Of a stretch of 64,000 nt of DNA, positions 1 to 8,515 are shown piece by piece. Made by a program: the position numbers and the translations under genes. The notes below the pieces were generated by a model, which did no database searches, was not told the DNA's origin, and saw only the letters and a list, made by a program, of their open reading frames with translations. Numbering within the stretch: position 1 is the first letter of the stretch; every line of letters starts with the position of its first letter. Source of the DNA: JBNKFV01 sp050289485 (GTDB lineage Bacteria; Pseudomonadota; Gammaproteobacteria; Pseudomonadales; Cellvibrionaceae). The stretch is taken from the NCBI GenBank assembly GCA_050289485.1, contig JBNKFV010000003.1:60680-124679 (forward strand), written 5' to 3'.

Positions 1-1
1 G

Positions 2-868
2 CAGTACGGGTTTGCCCTGAAGGTATTGCCATTGGGCTCTACCAGTGCAACTGGCATCGCACTGCAGCGTGGCAAGGTGGATATTATCGTTAGCGACTGG
101 TTGTGGGCACACGAACAGCGTAATAGTCAGCGGCAATTTTCATTTTATCCTTATTCAACGATGACCGGTGGGCTGGTAGTTAATCCACAAGCCAATATTC
201 ATTCGCTGTCCGATTTAAAAGGTAAGCGTATTGGTGTGGCTGGTGGCCCAACGGACAAAACCTGGCTGTTGATAAACGCTTATAGCGAACAAACCACAGG
301 TATGCTGGTGTCAGATATTGCCGATGTTACTTTCGCTGCGCCTCCATTATTGAATCAGCTTTTTATAAATGGTCAGCTCGATGCGGTGGTAAATTATTGG
401 CATTACAACGCACGTCTATCGGCCCGTGACAATCCCGTACTGCTGAATACACCACAAGTTTTGCAGGCACTGGGTGTAGAAGCGGAAATTCCGTTACTGG
501 GTTGGATATTTGATCGAGAATGGGCCGATCAAAATGCAAATCTTATTAATAACTTTTTAGCGGCATCGGCAGAAACCAAAGTACTACTGAAATCGTCGAA
601 TAGCGAGTGGGTACAGTTACGGCCGCTGATGAACGCAAACAATGAAGAGGTGTTTGTCGCGTTGCGCGATGCCTATCGCGCCGGTATTCCTCGTAATGAT
701 GTAACGCCAGATCTAGCGTTACTCAACCAGATTTTGCAACTATTACATAGAACAACCGATTTGCTAACGGGATTGTCACCCCAAAAAAACCATAACAACG
801 TGACGCAACAAACCTTTATTGATGAAAGGGTTTTGTGGTCGCGCATCAGCGCTCAACATGGTTCATGA
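2..868 (+). CDS. ABC transporter periplasmic substrate-binding protein, NitT/TauT (SsuA) type, 5' truncated
   Basis: The reading frame is open from the window edge, so the signal peptide and first lobe are missing; 289 residues remain. The pattern of a run ending in SDWLW, then LKGKRIGV, then a QLDAVVNYW-like segment is typical of the NMT1/SsuA-like binding proteins of nitrate, sulfonate and taurine importers. The gene ends at 868, overlapping the likely permease start at 858, and an ATPase follows, so this is the solute receptor of a complete ABC importer. The substrate cannot be deduced. Its position next to an alcohol-oxidation locus suggests, but does not prove, a role there. Confidence 0.8.
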   Translation, partial: QYGFALKVLPLGSTSATGIALQRGKVDIIVSDWLWAHEQRNSQRQFSFYPYSTMTGGLVVNPQANIHSLSDLKGKRIGVAGGPTDKTWLLINAYSEQTTGMLVSDIADVTFAAPPLLNQLFINGQLDAVVNYWHYNARLSARDNPVLLNTPQVLQALGVEAEIPLLGWIFDREWADQNANLINNFLAASAETKVLLKSSNSEWVQLRPLMNANNEEVFVALRDAYRAGIPRNDVTPDLALLNQILQLLHRTTDLLTGLSPQKNHNNVTQQTFIDERVLWSRISAQHGS

Positions 869-1619
869 AACAATAAAATACTTTACACTGCCGCAGCGTT
901 ATCTTGGCATTGTCGGTTTGCTGATTATCTGGCAGGTATCTGCGCAGGTATGGCAGCCTGCGGCCTTGCCTTCGGTAGTTGCGGTGGTGAATACCATGTG
1001 GGCGGAACTGGATAGTGGTGCCTTGCTATTTCATATTAGTATTACCTTGCAGCGAGTATTTTTTAGTTTTATTGGCGCTATGCTGGTAGGTGTTCCGTTG
1101 GGACTTACCATGGCTCATTGCAAGACGTTGGATGCCTGGCTGGATAGCCTAGTAACGCTGTTGATGAATATACCTGCCTTGGTCATTATTATTTTGTGTT
1201 TCTTGTGGATTGGCCTGAACGAATTGGGCGCTATTGTTGCGGTTGTTATCAATAAAGCGCCTATGATTACCGTTACCTTGCGTGAAGGAGGGCGTGCTGT
1301 TGATAAGGATTTATTAGCTGTAGCTAAGGTGTTTCGGGTGAATCGCTGGCAGCAATTTAGATCATTTTATTTGCCGCAATTGTATCCCTATTTATTGGCT
1401 GCTACTCGCACAGGTTTGGCCATGGTGTGGAAAATCGTGCTGGTAGTAGAATTGCTGGGGTGTAGCGAAGGGATTGGCTTTAAACTGGGATTGTATTTTC
1501 AATACTTTGATATCGCAGGCATTTTGGCCTATGCCTTAGCGTTTGTGTTATTGATCATGCTGATCGAGAGTCAGATGATTCGCCGTTGGGAGCGTTGGGT
1601 TATGCGGTGGCGCCAATGA
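858..1619 (+). CDS. ABC transporter permease, NitT/TauT (SsuC) type
   Basis: This hydrophobic protein of about 253 residues has roughly six membrane segments of the binding-protein-dependent permease fold. Near the C-terminal third is the cytoplasmic EAA-type loop (REGGRAVDKDLLAVAKVF), which contacts the ATPase. The frame is open from ATG 819. The ATG at 858, overlapping the end of the binding-protein gene, is preferred because the 13 extra residues are polar and unlike the family, but no strong ribosome binding site decides it. The gene ends in an ATGA overlap with the ATPase. It should form the inner-membrane channel of the importer. Confidence 0.82.
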   Translation: MVHETIKYFTLPQRYLGIVGLLIIWQVSAQVWQPAALPSVVAVVNTMWAELDSGALLFHISITLQRVFFSFIGAMLVGVPLGLTMAHCKTLDAWLDSLVTLLMNIPALVIIILCFLWIGLNELGAIVAVVINKAPMITVTLREGGRAVDKDLLAVAKVFRVNRWQQFRSFYLPQLYPYLLAATRTGLAMVWKIVLVVELLGCSEGIGFKLGLYFQYFDIAGILAYALAFVLLIMLIESQMIRRWERWVMRWRQ

Positions 1620-2344
1620 TTACTGTTAATATCGAACAAAAAAATTACGATGAACACGCTGCGCCAGTGTTAAAAAATATTCATTTGCAAATAAAAACGG
1701 GTGAATTTGTCGTCATCGTGGCCCCGTCGGGTGCTGGCAAAACCACTTTATTGAATATGATGGCAGGTATTGATGCGGGTTATACTGGCGCCATTACCAA
1801 TAAAAATGGTACTGGTTTTCCAAAATGTGGGTTCATGTTTCAGGATGCTCGCTTGCTACCATGGAAAACTGCTTTGGAAAATATAGCGGTGGTATTACCA
1901 AAGCCGGGTAGTCACCACAGCCTGCAGCAGGCCGGAGAAATGTTGGCGCGTGTCGGTTTGCGAGATTGTGCTGGTTATTATCCAGCACAACTGTCTGGTG
2001 GTATGCAGCGCAGGCTGGCTTTGGCGAGAGCACTGGTGGTTAGTCCTGACTGGCTGTTGCTGGATGAGCCCCTTATATCACTTGATGCAAAAGCGGCCTT
2101 CGACTTAGAACAATTGATTCTGGATCTTTGGCATCAAAGGCATAATACTGTGGTGTGCGTAACACACCGGCTGGATGAAGCTATTCGTATGGCTGACAGA
2201 GTGATTGTGTTGTCAACAAATCCTGCAACTATAGCTGGAGAATGGAAGTTGACCGAACCCAGGCCTCGCGCTCAGCATACGATTGACTGCCTAAAGCCCG
2301 TGTTAGAAAAAGCCTTGGACAACGTTGCACGACCACTACAGTGA
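1616..2344 (+). CDS. ABC transporter ATP-binding protein, NitT/TauT (SsuB) type
   Basis: This is a 242-residue nucleotide-binding subunit. It shows a Walker A motif (APSGAGKTT; the usual first Gly is Ala), a Q-loop region, the signature LSGGMQRR, Walker B WLLLDEP and the H-loop VTHRLDEA. The start is ATG 1616, which overlaps the permease stop (ATGA); the longer frame from 1586 would sit inside the permease gene. It completes a binding protein-permease-ATPase operon. A copy of the dispersed 175-bp repeat begins about 20 bp after the stop codon and may affect the transcript end. Confidence 0.88.
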   Translation: MITVNIEQKNYDEHAAPVLKNIHLQIKTGEFVVIVAPSGAGKTTLLNMMAGIDAGYTGAITNKNGTGFPKCGFMFQDARLLPWKTALENIAVVLPKPGSHHSLQQAGEMLARVGLRDCAGYYPAQLSGGMQRRLALARALVVSPDWLLLDEPLISLDAKAAFDLEQLILDLWHQRHNTVVCVTHRLDEAIRMADRVIVLSTNPATIAGEWKLTEPRPRAQHTIDCLKPVLEKALDNVARPLQ

Positions 2345-2363
2345 TAACTGCCAGAGTGCTAAA

Positions 2364-2538
2364 CTATTAATCCGGCGACAAAATAGATCTCCTGATCTAT
2401 TTTGTCGCACGCCATGGAAATACCTGCGGAATTTTACGAAATTCCTTGTATTTCCAATACTTACATTGGCCTACGGCCAGTGGCGGCGTGCCCATGCGCC
2501 GCTTATTAACCCGACAATGATTCTTGCCGGGTTAATAG
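2364..2538 (+). repeat. Dispersed hairpin-rich repeat, copy A (MITE-like, 175 bp)
   Basis: The ends are CTATTAATCCGGC (2364-2376) and GCCGGGTTAATAG (2526-2538), inverted repeats with one mismatch that begin with TA. Inside is a perfect 15-bp stem, GCGACAAAATAGATC (2375-2389) with its complement at 2394-2408. Further dyads are GGAATTT/AAATTCC (2429-2446), TGGCC/GGCCA (2467-2479), GCGGCG/CGCCGC (2483-2502) and a palindromic right end (2504-2537). Copies C and D match over the whole length. An open frame of 79 codons spans this copy, but it is a property of the repeat and not a convincing gene. Confidence 0.85.
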
Positions 2539-2610
2539 ATTGTCTGCGTAGCCTGCTCACTTAAAGGGTTGCGAACCAATAACTATAAAATGATCAACGA
2601 GGATAGGCCC

Positions 2611-3774
2611 ATGCGTGCAGCAGAGCGCTCGCTGTCAATTCCAACCCGTGCTGTTAGCTATGGCAGTTCATCGCACCCCGATGCAGCAATGGCGGCTGCC
2701 GAATTTCATGCATCAATCAACATATCGAATCCTGCCTGCGTGGTATTTTTCTGTTGTGTCGATTACGATCGCGAGGCACTGTGCGAGGCCTTAGGTAAGC
2801 TGTTTGGCAAGATTCCAGTAATTGGCTGTACTACGGCCGGCGAAATCTGTCCCTGGGGAAAAACGACAGGTTCCATTGCGGGGTTTTGTTTGTCGGCAGA
2901 CTATTTTGTGATCGAAACCATGCTAATCGAGCACTTGGCAGTATTTGATGAGCGTCGCGCTGATGATATGGTAAAAACCGCACTCGCTAAAATGCATCCG
3001 CGCGCCATTGCCCCATTGCTTGATCACAGCTTTGCGTTGTCGCTGCTTGATGGTATGTCGGTGCGCGAAGAATTGATATTGGCCGCCTTTAAGGATGCGC
3101 TGCCTGGCATACCGTTGGTGGGTGGATCTGCTGGTGATAACTTACATTTTCGCAACACCCATATTTATTTTGATAACCAGTTTTACAGTAATGCGGCCGC
3201 TATTGTTCTGGTAAATACCATTTTCCCTTTTACCATTTTGAGTGGACATCATCTGCGGGCCGATACCGAAAAACTTGTCGTAACCAAAGCTGACCCGGCC
3301 AAGCGCATTGCCTATGAATTCAATGCTGAGCCAGCCGCACTGGAATATTGTCGCGTAATGGGTATTTCTCTCGACGAACTTAATTCCAGCAAATTTGCCA
3401 TGCACCCTCTCTCGGTACAGGTAGGTGATAATTATTATATTCGGTCGATTCAGCAAGTGAACGACGATTTAAGTCTGACTTTTTTCTGTGCCATCGAAAA
3501 TGGTATTGTGCTTACCAAAATGTTGGATGGCGATTTGCCTGCTGAATTTAGTCAGCGGATGCAAGAGGTTGTTGAGCAAATGGGCGAACCACAGTTGGTG
3601 ATCGGCTGTGATTGTATCCATCGCCGCATCGAGGCTGAGCAAAAAGACCAGAGCGAAGCCATGTCGGCACTATACAGGCGTTACAAGGTAGTTGGCTTTA
3701 ATACCTACGGTGAACATACCAACGCCATGCATGTGAATCATACATTTACTGGTGTAGCCATTGGTGGTGCATAG
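2611..3774 (+). CDS. nosP: FIST-domain signal-transduction protein, NosP-like
   Basis: This soluble protein of 387 residues has the FIST_N and FIST_C layout: an N-terminal half with VVFFCCVDYDREAL and IPVIGCTTAGEI, and a C-terminal half with the LVIGCDCIHRR and VGFNTYGE motifs. The start at 2611 is supported by GAGG at 2599-2602; earlier in-frame starts at 2569 and 2590 lack a good site. The stop codon overlaps the GTG of the next gene, a hybrid kinase. In Pseudomonas aeruginosa the FIST protein NosP is encoded beside the kinase NahK, controls it and is reported to bind heme and sense nitric oxide. The same role here is inferred from this arrangement. Confidence 0.78.
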   Translation: MRAAERSLSIPTRAVSYGSSSHPDAAMAAAEFHASINISNPACVVFFCCVDYDREALCEALGKLFGKIPVIGCTTAGEICPWGKTTGSIAGFCLSADYFVIETMLIEHLAVFDERRADDMVKTALAKMHPRAIAPLLDHSFALSLLDGMSVREELILAAFKDALPGIPLVGGSAGDNLHFRNTHIYFDNQFYSNAAAIVLVNTIFPFTILSGHHLRADTEKLVVTKADPAKRIAYEFNAEPAALEYCRVMGISLDELNSSKFAMHPLSVQVGDNYYIRSIQQVNDDLSLTFFCAIENGIVLTKMLDGDLPAEFSQRMQEVVEQMGEPQLVIGCDCIHRRIEAEQKDQSEAMSALYRRYKVVGFNTYGEHTNAMHVNHTFTGVAIGGA

Positions 3775-6101
3775 TGCAGAAAGACGGTGCGAAGGTAACA
3801 GGTATAACAGCACAGGCTGATCTTGGTAAGGCGTTGCCCGACGAGAGTTTTGAAAGCGTAGTAGAGGCGCTGCGTTATGAAAATGAAAAGCTCAAGAAAA
3901 CCAATAAGGTTCTGATAGATCGGGTAGAGCAGGGTTGGGCTAACTCGGGCGATGCGTATAGATCTTTTCAAAATGCGGCTATTCTGGCTGATCGCGTTAA
4001 AGAACGTACTATTAAGCTGCGTAAAACACTCTACAAGCTCGAAGAAGCTAATCAGAACCTGTCGCAAACCCGTCTGGAATCTGCTCACTCCAAACAACGT
4101 TTGTTGGATGCTATCGAAAGTATTTCCGACGCGATCGTATTGTTCGATAAAGAACGTCGCTTGGTACTGGCTAACAGCCACTTTTACGATTTTTGGAAAC
4201 ATTGCGAAGCCAAAATAGAAGTGGGTGTAACCCAATATAAAGACCTGGCCCCGCTGGCCGTAAAATACGGCATTTATGATATTGATCGTAAACCGTTTGA
4301 AAAGCTGGTGCAGCGCGGCGACAGCTTTCGCGATTCGGTGATTCGTTTAACTGATGGCCGCTGGCTACAAGTCTCTGAGCGATCCACTGCTGACGATGGC
4401 TTGGTGGTGGCTTACAGTGATATTACCCGCCTCAAGGAAAACGAAATTGCCCGGCATGAAAAGGTATTAGCCGATCAAAACCGTATCTTGCAATCCATGA
4501 TAGCCAATCTGCCATTGGGGGTTGTGTTGATTAATGGCGAACATGAAGTTGAAGCCTGGAATGGACGTTTCGTAGATTTGCTCGGACAGCGCAGCGATGG
4601 TGTGATACGCGGCATTAATTTCCATACCCTATTACAGGGAAGCGTACTACAAAATATTGCCGCTATTCCTCTAACGCCAAATGCCTCTCAAGTTAAGAAT
4701 TCTACTCTCAAAGAAGACGAACAGATGCTGGAAAACGGCCGTTTCGTTGCCGTTACCAGTCATCGTATTCCCGGTGGTGGTTATGTGATTACTTATCAGG
4801 ATGTGACTGAACAACGTCGTACCGCAGAAGCATTAAAAAATGCTTATAAACATATGGAAAAGCGTGTTTATGAACGTACCGGTGAACTAACGGATCTTAA
4901 TCACAAACTGCGCATAGAAATTGAAGAACGGGCCCAGGCAGAACGTGATCTTATGACCGCCAAGCGTGAAGCTGAAGATGCCAATATATCAAAAACCAAA
5001 TTTATCACGGCTGCCAGTCATGACTTATTGCAACCACTGAATGCCGCGCGTTTATTTGCGACGGCATTAATGGATCACAATTTGCCAGAAAATGTTACGC
5101 AATTGGTGAAATCGTTGAGCTATTCATTAAACGACGTGGAATCACTATTGGGTACACTGGTTGATATTTCTAAACTTGAGGCTGGTATTGTAGATCCGGT
5201 GCTCGACAGCTTTCCTGTCTCGGAACTGATACAGAACCTGGCCAATGAATTTGTACCGCAGGCTGCGAGTGCAGGATTGGATTTTGATTTTAAATCCAGT
5301 TCATTAAATGTGTATTCCGACAGTCAGTTATTGGCGCGTATTCTGCGTAATTTTCTTAGTAATGCGATTCGCTATACGGAATCTGGTCGTATTCTTCTAG
5401 GTTGTCGTCGCAGGAAAAAGTATCTGGAGATTCAGGTTTGGGATACAGGTGAAGGTATTCCAGAAGATAAGTTGCAGGAAATTTTTCTCGAATTTAAGCG
5501 TATTGGTGGCAAAAAGCATCGTGAAGATAAAGGGCTGGGGTTAGGCTTGGCGATTGTTGATAGGTTGTCTAAGGTATTGCAACACGAAGTTAAATTGCAA
5601 TCAAAAACCGGCAAGGGGTCCGTGTTTTCGGTATGTGTGCCGATTGCCGAACCAGGGCCTACAGCACGGCAGCATAATAATGTGTTGCCAGAGGTTAGCA
5701 ATGTGTTTGTGGGTAAGCGGATTCTAGTGGTTGATAATGATCAGGCTATTTGTCGTGGCATGGCAGTGGTATTGGAAGGCTGGGGCTGTGAAGTAGTAAC
5801 CGCCCATACCCTCGAAGAGCTGGAAAAGCGTAAAGGGTTATTAAAGCCTGCGCCGGATGTGCTTATTCTCGATTACCATCTCGACCATAACGATACCGGC
5901 TTGCAGGCCGAAGCGATAATTCGAAAAAAACTCAGGCGCTCTGTGCCCAGTTTATTTATTACGGCTGATTACAGTAATGAACTGCGCCAACAGGTAAAAG
6001 AAATGGGGTTCAGGTTGCTTAACAAACCGATCAAACCATTAAAGTTGAAGTCGGTACTGGGCTTTTTGCTCAGTGATAATAACGAAAAAGCCAGCCCGTA
6101 A
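3774..6101 (+). CDS. nahK: Hybrid sensor histidine kinase, NahK/ErcS'-like (PAS-HisKA-HATPase-REC)
   Basis: This 775-residue protein has no membrane segment. In order it has a coiled coil (about 20-110), two PAS-like modules (about 110-225 and 240-355), a second coiled coil, a HisKA domain with phospho-accepting His416 in SHDLLQPLNAAR, an HATPase domain (DTGEGIP, GLGLGLAI) and a C-terminal receiver with phosphorylatable Asp700 (LILDYHLD). It starts at GTG 3774, overlapping the FIST stop codon, so the two are translationally coupled. The FIST partner is the likely input. Relatives in pseudomonads act in the exa/ped alcohol regulation network and in biofilm control; the convergent LuxR-type regulator is a plausible target. 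Confidence 0.85.
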   Translation: MQKDGAKVTGITAQADLGKALPDESFESVVEALRYENEKLKKTNKVLIDRVEQGWANSGDAYRSFQNAAILADRVKERTIKLRKTLYKLEEANQNLSQTRLESAHSKQRLLDAIESISDAIVLFDKERRLVLANSHFYDFWKHCEAKIEVGVTQYKDLAPLAVKYGIYDIDRKPFEKLVQRGDSFRDSVIRLTDGRWLQVSERSTADDGLVVAYSDITRLKENEIARHEKVLADQNRILQSMIANLPLGVVLINGEHEVEAWNGRFVDLLGQRSDGVIRGINFHTLLQGSVLQNIAAIPLTPNASQVKNSTLKEDEQMLENGRFVAVTSHRIPGGGYVITYQDVTEQRRTAEALKNAYKHMEKRVYERTGELTDLNHKLRIEIEERAQAERDLMTAKREAEDANISKTKFITAASHDLLQPLNAARLFATALMDHNLPENVTQLVKSLSYSLNDVESLLGTLVDISKLEAGIVDPVLDSFPVSELIQNLANEFVPQAASAGLDFDFKSSSLNVYSDSQLLARILRNFLSNAIRYTESGRILLGCRRRKKYLEIQVWDTGEGIPEDKLQEIFLEFKRIGGKKHREDKGLGLGLAIVDRLSKVLQHEVKLQSKTGKGSVFSVCVPIAEPGPTARQHNNVLPEVSNVFVGKRILVVDNDQAICRGMAVVLEGWGCEVVTAHTLEELEKRKGLLKPAPDVLILDYHLDHNDTGLQAEAIIRKKLRRSVPSLFITADYSNELRQQVKEMGFRLLNKPIKPLKLKSVLGFLLSDNNEKASP

Positions 6102-6113
6102 AGACTGGCTTTT
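6086..6113. terminator. Bidirectional rho-independent terminator between kinase and response regulator
   Basis: AAAAGCCAG (6086-6094) and CTGGCTTTT (6105-6113) form a 9-bp stem with a 10-nt loop, with A and T tracts on opposite sides, so it can serve both convergent genes. It overlaps the stop codon of the kinase (6099-6101). Confidence 0.8.
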
Positions 6114-6141
6114 AAACTCGCAATGTTAGTGTGAACAGGCG

Positions 6142-6810
6142 CTAGCGGCTACGATGTAAATAACGGTCGAAATCAATTGACGACGCACACAATACGGCTT
6201 TCATTCGGTTGTGTACTTTCAGTTTGCGCAAAATAGCTGATACGTGGGCTTTTACGGTGGTTTCGGCAATGTTCAGCTCGTAGCCAATCTGTTTATTCGA
6301 TTCCCCTTTGGCCATACGCTCAAATACCAGTAGTTGCCGTCGCGTAAGTGAGGAGATAACTTCTGGTGCGATGGCGTTGTCAGGTGTCAGCCGTTGGCTC
6401 GTGTTGCCACTACGCCGAATAATATCGGGGGGCAAAAATGCCTGGCCATCCAATACCTGTCGAATAGCATCAATAATATTTTCGCGAGGCATCGATTTGG
6501 TGATAAAACCCACGGCACCATAGGTCATCGACTGTAATACGACATTTTTGTCTTCTTCTGCTGACAATACTACGACGGGAACTTCCGGATAGCTGCTGCG
6601 TAAATTGACGATACCGTTGAGCCCGTCCATGCCCGGCATATTTAAGTCAAGCAATACCAGATCGAGATCGCTATTTTGTTCAATATAGTCAATGGCGTTC
6701 TCTAGCGAGCCTGCTTCGCCGATGGTGGCGTCTGGAAACTGCTGGGCGGTCGCATTGCGGATGGCTTCACGAAATAAGGGGTGGTCGTCTGCTATGAGTA
6801 TATGAATCAT
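6142..6810 (-). CDS. erbR: LuxR-family two-component response regulator, ErbR/AgmR-like
   Basis: This 222-residue protein has an N-terminal receiver (ADDHPLFREAI, phosphorylatable Asp55 in LLDLNMPGMDG, a conserved Lys in FITKSMP) and a C-terminal LuxR/GerE helix-turn-helix (LTRRQLLVFERMAKGESNK, then ETTVKAHVSAILRKL). It lies tail to tail with the NosP/NahK pair and beside the PQQ-associated ABC genes. In Pseudomonas the regulator in this position (ErbR, also AgmR) activates quinoprotein ethanol oxidation genes. Control of the nearby dehydrogenase and transporter is inferred. Two direct repeats spaced by 21 bp lie in its upstream region (6909-6940). Confidence 0.82.
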   Translation of the reverse strand: MIHILIADDHPLFREAIRNATAQQFPDATIGEAGSLENAIDYIEQNSDLDLVLLDLNMPGMDGLNGIVNLRSSYPEVPVVVLSAEEDKNVVLQSMTYGAVGFITKSMPRENIIDAIRQVLDGQAFLPPDIIRRSGNTSQRLTPDNAIAPEVISSLTRRQLLVFERMAKGESNKQIGYELNIAETTVKAHVSAILRKLKVHNRMKAVLCASSIDFDRYLHRSR

Positions 6811-6908
6811 TATTTTATCCTCGTGCGAACGGTACGGAAGATTAGGCCTGCAATCAGGCTGTTAAACCTTCCTTCTCTCACTAGTTTTTAAAGGCCAGAA
6901 AAACCGCG

Positions 6909-6940
6909 TTGTAAACAGGCTCTCTGGTATTGTAAACAGG
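6909..6940 (-). promoter_or_regulatory. Paired direct repeat upstream of the response-regulator gene
   Basis: TTGTAAACAGG occurs at 6909-6919 and again at 6930-6940. The start-to-start distance is 21 bp, two helical turns. The pair sits about 100-130 bp upstream of the regulator start at 6810 and just downstream of the PedC-like gene end. Same-face spacing suits cooperative binding by a dimeric regulator such as ErbR itself. This is inferred from sequence only. Confidence 0.4.
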
Positions 6941-6957
6941 GTTTATTAATAAGCAAA

Positions 6958-7773
6958 TCATTGACTGGCCCCGTTGTTTAATTTGCGGCTTAAAAAACTG
7001 CGTTGTGGGTCGTAACCGAGCACAGCTGCCGTGGTGAGCAGCAGTGTGGTGCCGGCACAAATTGCCAGGGCACTGCTATTTAACTGGCCATATAACGCAA
7101 AGCGAACTAATTCAACCGCGTGAGTAAACGGATTGGCGGCACTGATGTGGTAAAGCCACAAGCTTGACTCTTTCAGCTTCCATAGCGGGTAGAGCGCCGA
7201 CGACATAAAAAACATGGGAAAAATGACAAAGTTCATCACCCCGGCAAAGTTTTCCAACTGGCGAATCATCGACGACAGTAATAAACCCAGTGCCCCGAGC
7301 ATAAAGGCTGCCAACAGTGCTGCTGGAACTACCCAGATATAGCCCATCAGTGGAGGGGCAATGTCAAACAGGCGGGCAATGGCTAAGAACGTCGCCACCT
7401 GGCACAAGGATACCAGTGACAGTGCCATCAGCTTGGTAACCAGTAAATAGGCGCGAGGCATGGGGCTGGTGAGTAGTACCCGCATGCTGCCCATCTCGCG
7501 GTCGTAGGCCATTGATAGTGAACTTTGCATGCCATTAAATAGCAAGATGATGCCGATGAGTCCAGGCGTAATATAAACCTCGTAAGTAATGTAGGTTTCA
7601 TACGGAGGAATAATGGCTACACCCAGCACGGAGCGAAAACCTGCAGCAAACACGGCGAGCCAGAGTAAAGGGCGAACCAACGCCGACAAAAACCGTGAGC
7701 GCTGTTGCAAAAAGCGCAGCAACTCGCGTTTGAGTACACCGGCAAAGCAGAAATAATAGGCAGCAAGTTTCAT
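6958..7773 (-). CDS. pedC: ABC-2 type permease of the PQQ alcohol dehydrogenase system, PedC-like
   Basis: This 271-residue ABC-2 membrane protein has about six hydrophobic segments. It carries the family motif region DREMGSMRVLLTSPMPR after the second segment and the NFVIFPMFFMSSALYPLW stretch further on. It overlaps the upstream ATPase gene by 4 bp, so the two make one transporter. Permeases of this type next to quinoprotein dehydrogenases (PedC family) are assigned to the alcohol-oxidation system, probably as an exporter; the substrate is unknown. Confidence 0.83.
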   Translation of the reverse strand: MKLAAYYFCFAGVLKRELLRFLQQRSRFLSALVRPLLWLAVFAAGFRSVLGVAIIPPYETYITYEVYITPGLIGIILLFNGMQSSLSMAYDREMGSMRVLLTSPMPRAYLLVTKLMALSLVSLCQVATFLAIARLFDIAPPLMGYIWVVPAALLAAFMLGALGLLLSSMIRQLENFAGVMNFVIFPMFFMSSALYPLWKLKESSLWLYHISAANPFTHAVELVRFALYGQLNSSALAICAGTTLLLTTAAVLGYDPQRSFLSRKLNNGASQ

Positions 7774-8501
7774 GGCGCCCTCGTAAGTTGATCGAACAAT
7801 GCACCAACGTCGTCTGATTGATGCTGCATCAGTAACTTGCTGAGTTTACCCTTGGCTTTGCACTGGCCCTGATGGAGTACAAGCAAATCATCTTCGGGTT
7901 GTAGCTCATCCAATAGATGAGTGGTCCAGAGTACCGCCAATTGTTGTGCTTTTACCAGCTCGCGAATATGCGAGCTGAGCGTTGCACGGGCTTGTCGGTC
8001 GAGTCCTGCCGTGGGTTCATCAAGCAGCAACAATGAGGGGTTATGCAGTAGCGCACGGGCTAACTCTACACGGCGCCGGTGGCCACCATTTAGTTGTCTG
8101 ACGGTAGTTTTACGTTTTTCTTGTAATGCGAAACGTGCGAGTTGTTTGTCGATTTCAATGCGGCGAACACGTGGTGACATACCGTGCAATGCGCCGTGGT
8201 AATGCAGGTTTTGTTCAACGGTAAGATCAAGATCAAGCGTGCTTTGTTGAAACACAACCCCTATATGCCGTAAGGCCTGTTGTGATTGCTTCGCCAGCGA
8301 ATGGGAAAAAGCATGGATACAGCCTTGCTGCGGCTTCAATAAGCGGGTAAGCATACCCATCAATGTGCTTTTGCCCGCTCCATTGGGGCCGAGTACCCCC
8401 AGTATGTGGCCTGCAGGCAGCGTAAAACTCAAGGGCTGCAACGCCTGGTGCGGCCCGTATGCATACGCAATATTTTCTACTTGCAGTGCTGGCTGTGTCA
8501 T
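7770..8501 (-). CDS. pedB: ABC transporter ATP-binding protein of the PQQ alcohol dehydrogenase system
   Basis: This protein of about 243 residues has Walker A GPNGAGKST, a signature that reads LNGGHRRRVELARALL (Asn in place of Ser, a common ABC-2 exporter variant), Walker B LLLLDEPTAGLD and the switch His in WTTHLLDE. The start at 8501 (MTQPALQVENIAYAYG) fits the family; an upstream ATG at 8540 is possible and would overlap the propeller gene. It is followed with a 4-bp overlap by the PedC-like permease and preceded by the propeller and binding-protein genes. It should power the ABC-2 exporter of the locus. Confidence 0.84.
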   Translation of the reverse strand: MTQPALQVENIAYAYGPHQALQPLSFTLPAGHILGVLGPNGAGKSTLMGMLTRLLKPQQGCIHAFSHSLAKQSQQALRHIGVVFQQSTLDLDLTVEQNLHYHGALHGMSPRVRRIEIDKQLARFALQEKRKTTVRQLNGGHRRRVELARALLHNPSLLLLDEPTAGLDRQARATLSSHIRELVKAQQLAVLWTTHLLDELQPEDDLLVLHQGQCKAKGKLSKLLMQHQSDDVGALFDQLTRAP

Positions 8502-8515
8502 AGTGGGTGTACCGA

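Noticed and set aside
2325..2564. 79-codon open frame across repeat copy A (and the similar 106-codon frame at 34973-35293)
   Set aside because: The peptide pattern recurs only because the repeat recurs; there is no good ribosome site and the repeat is structurally non-coding. Only in copy B is it part of a real gene.
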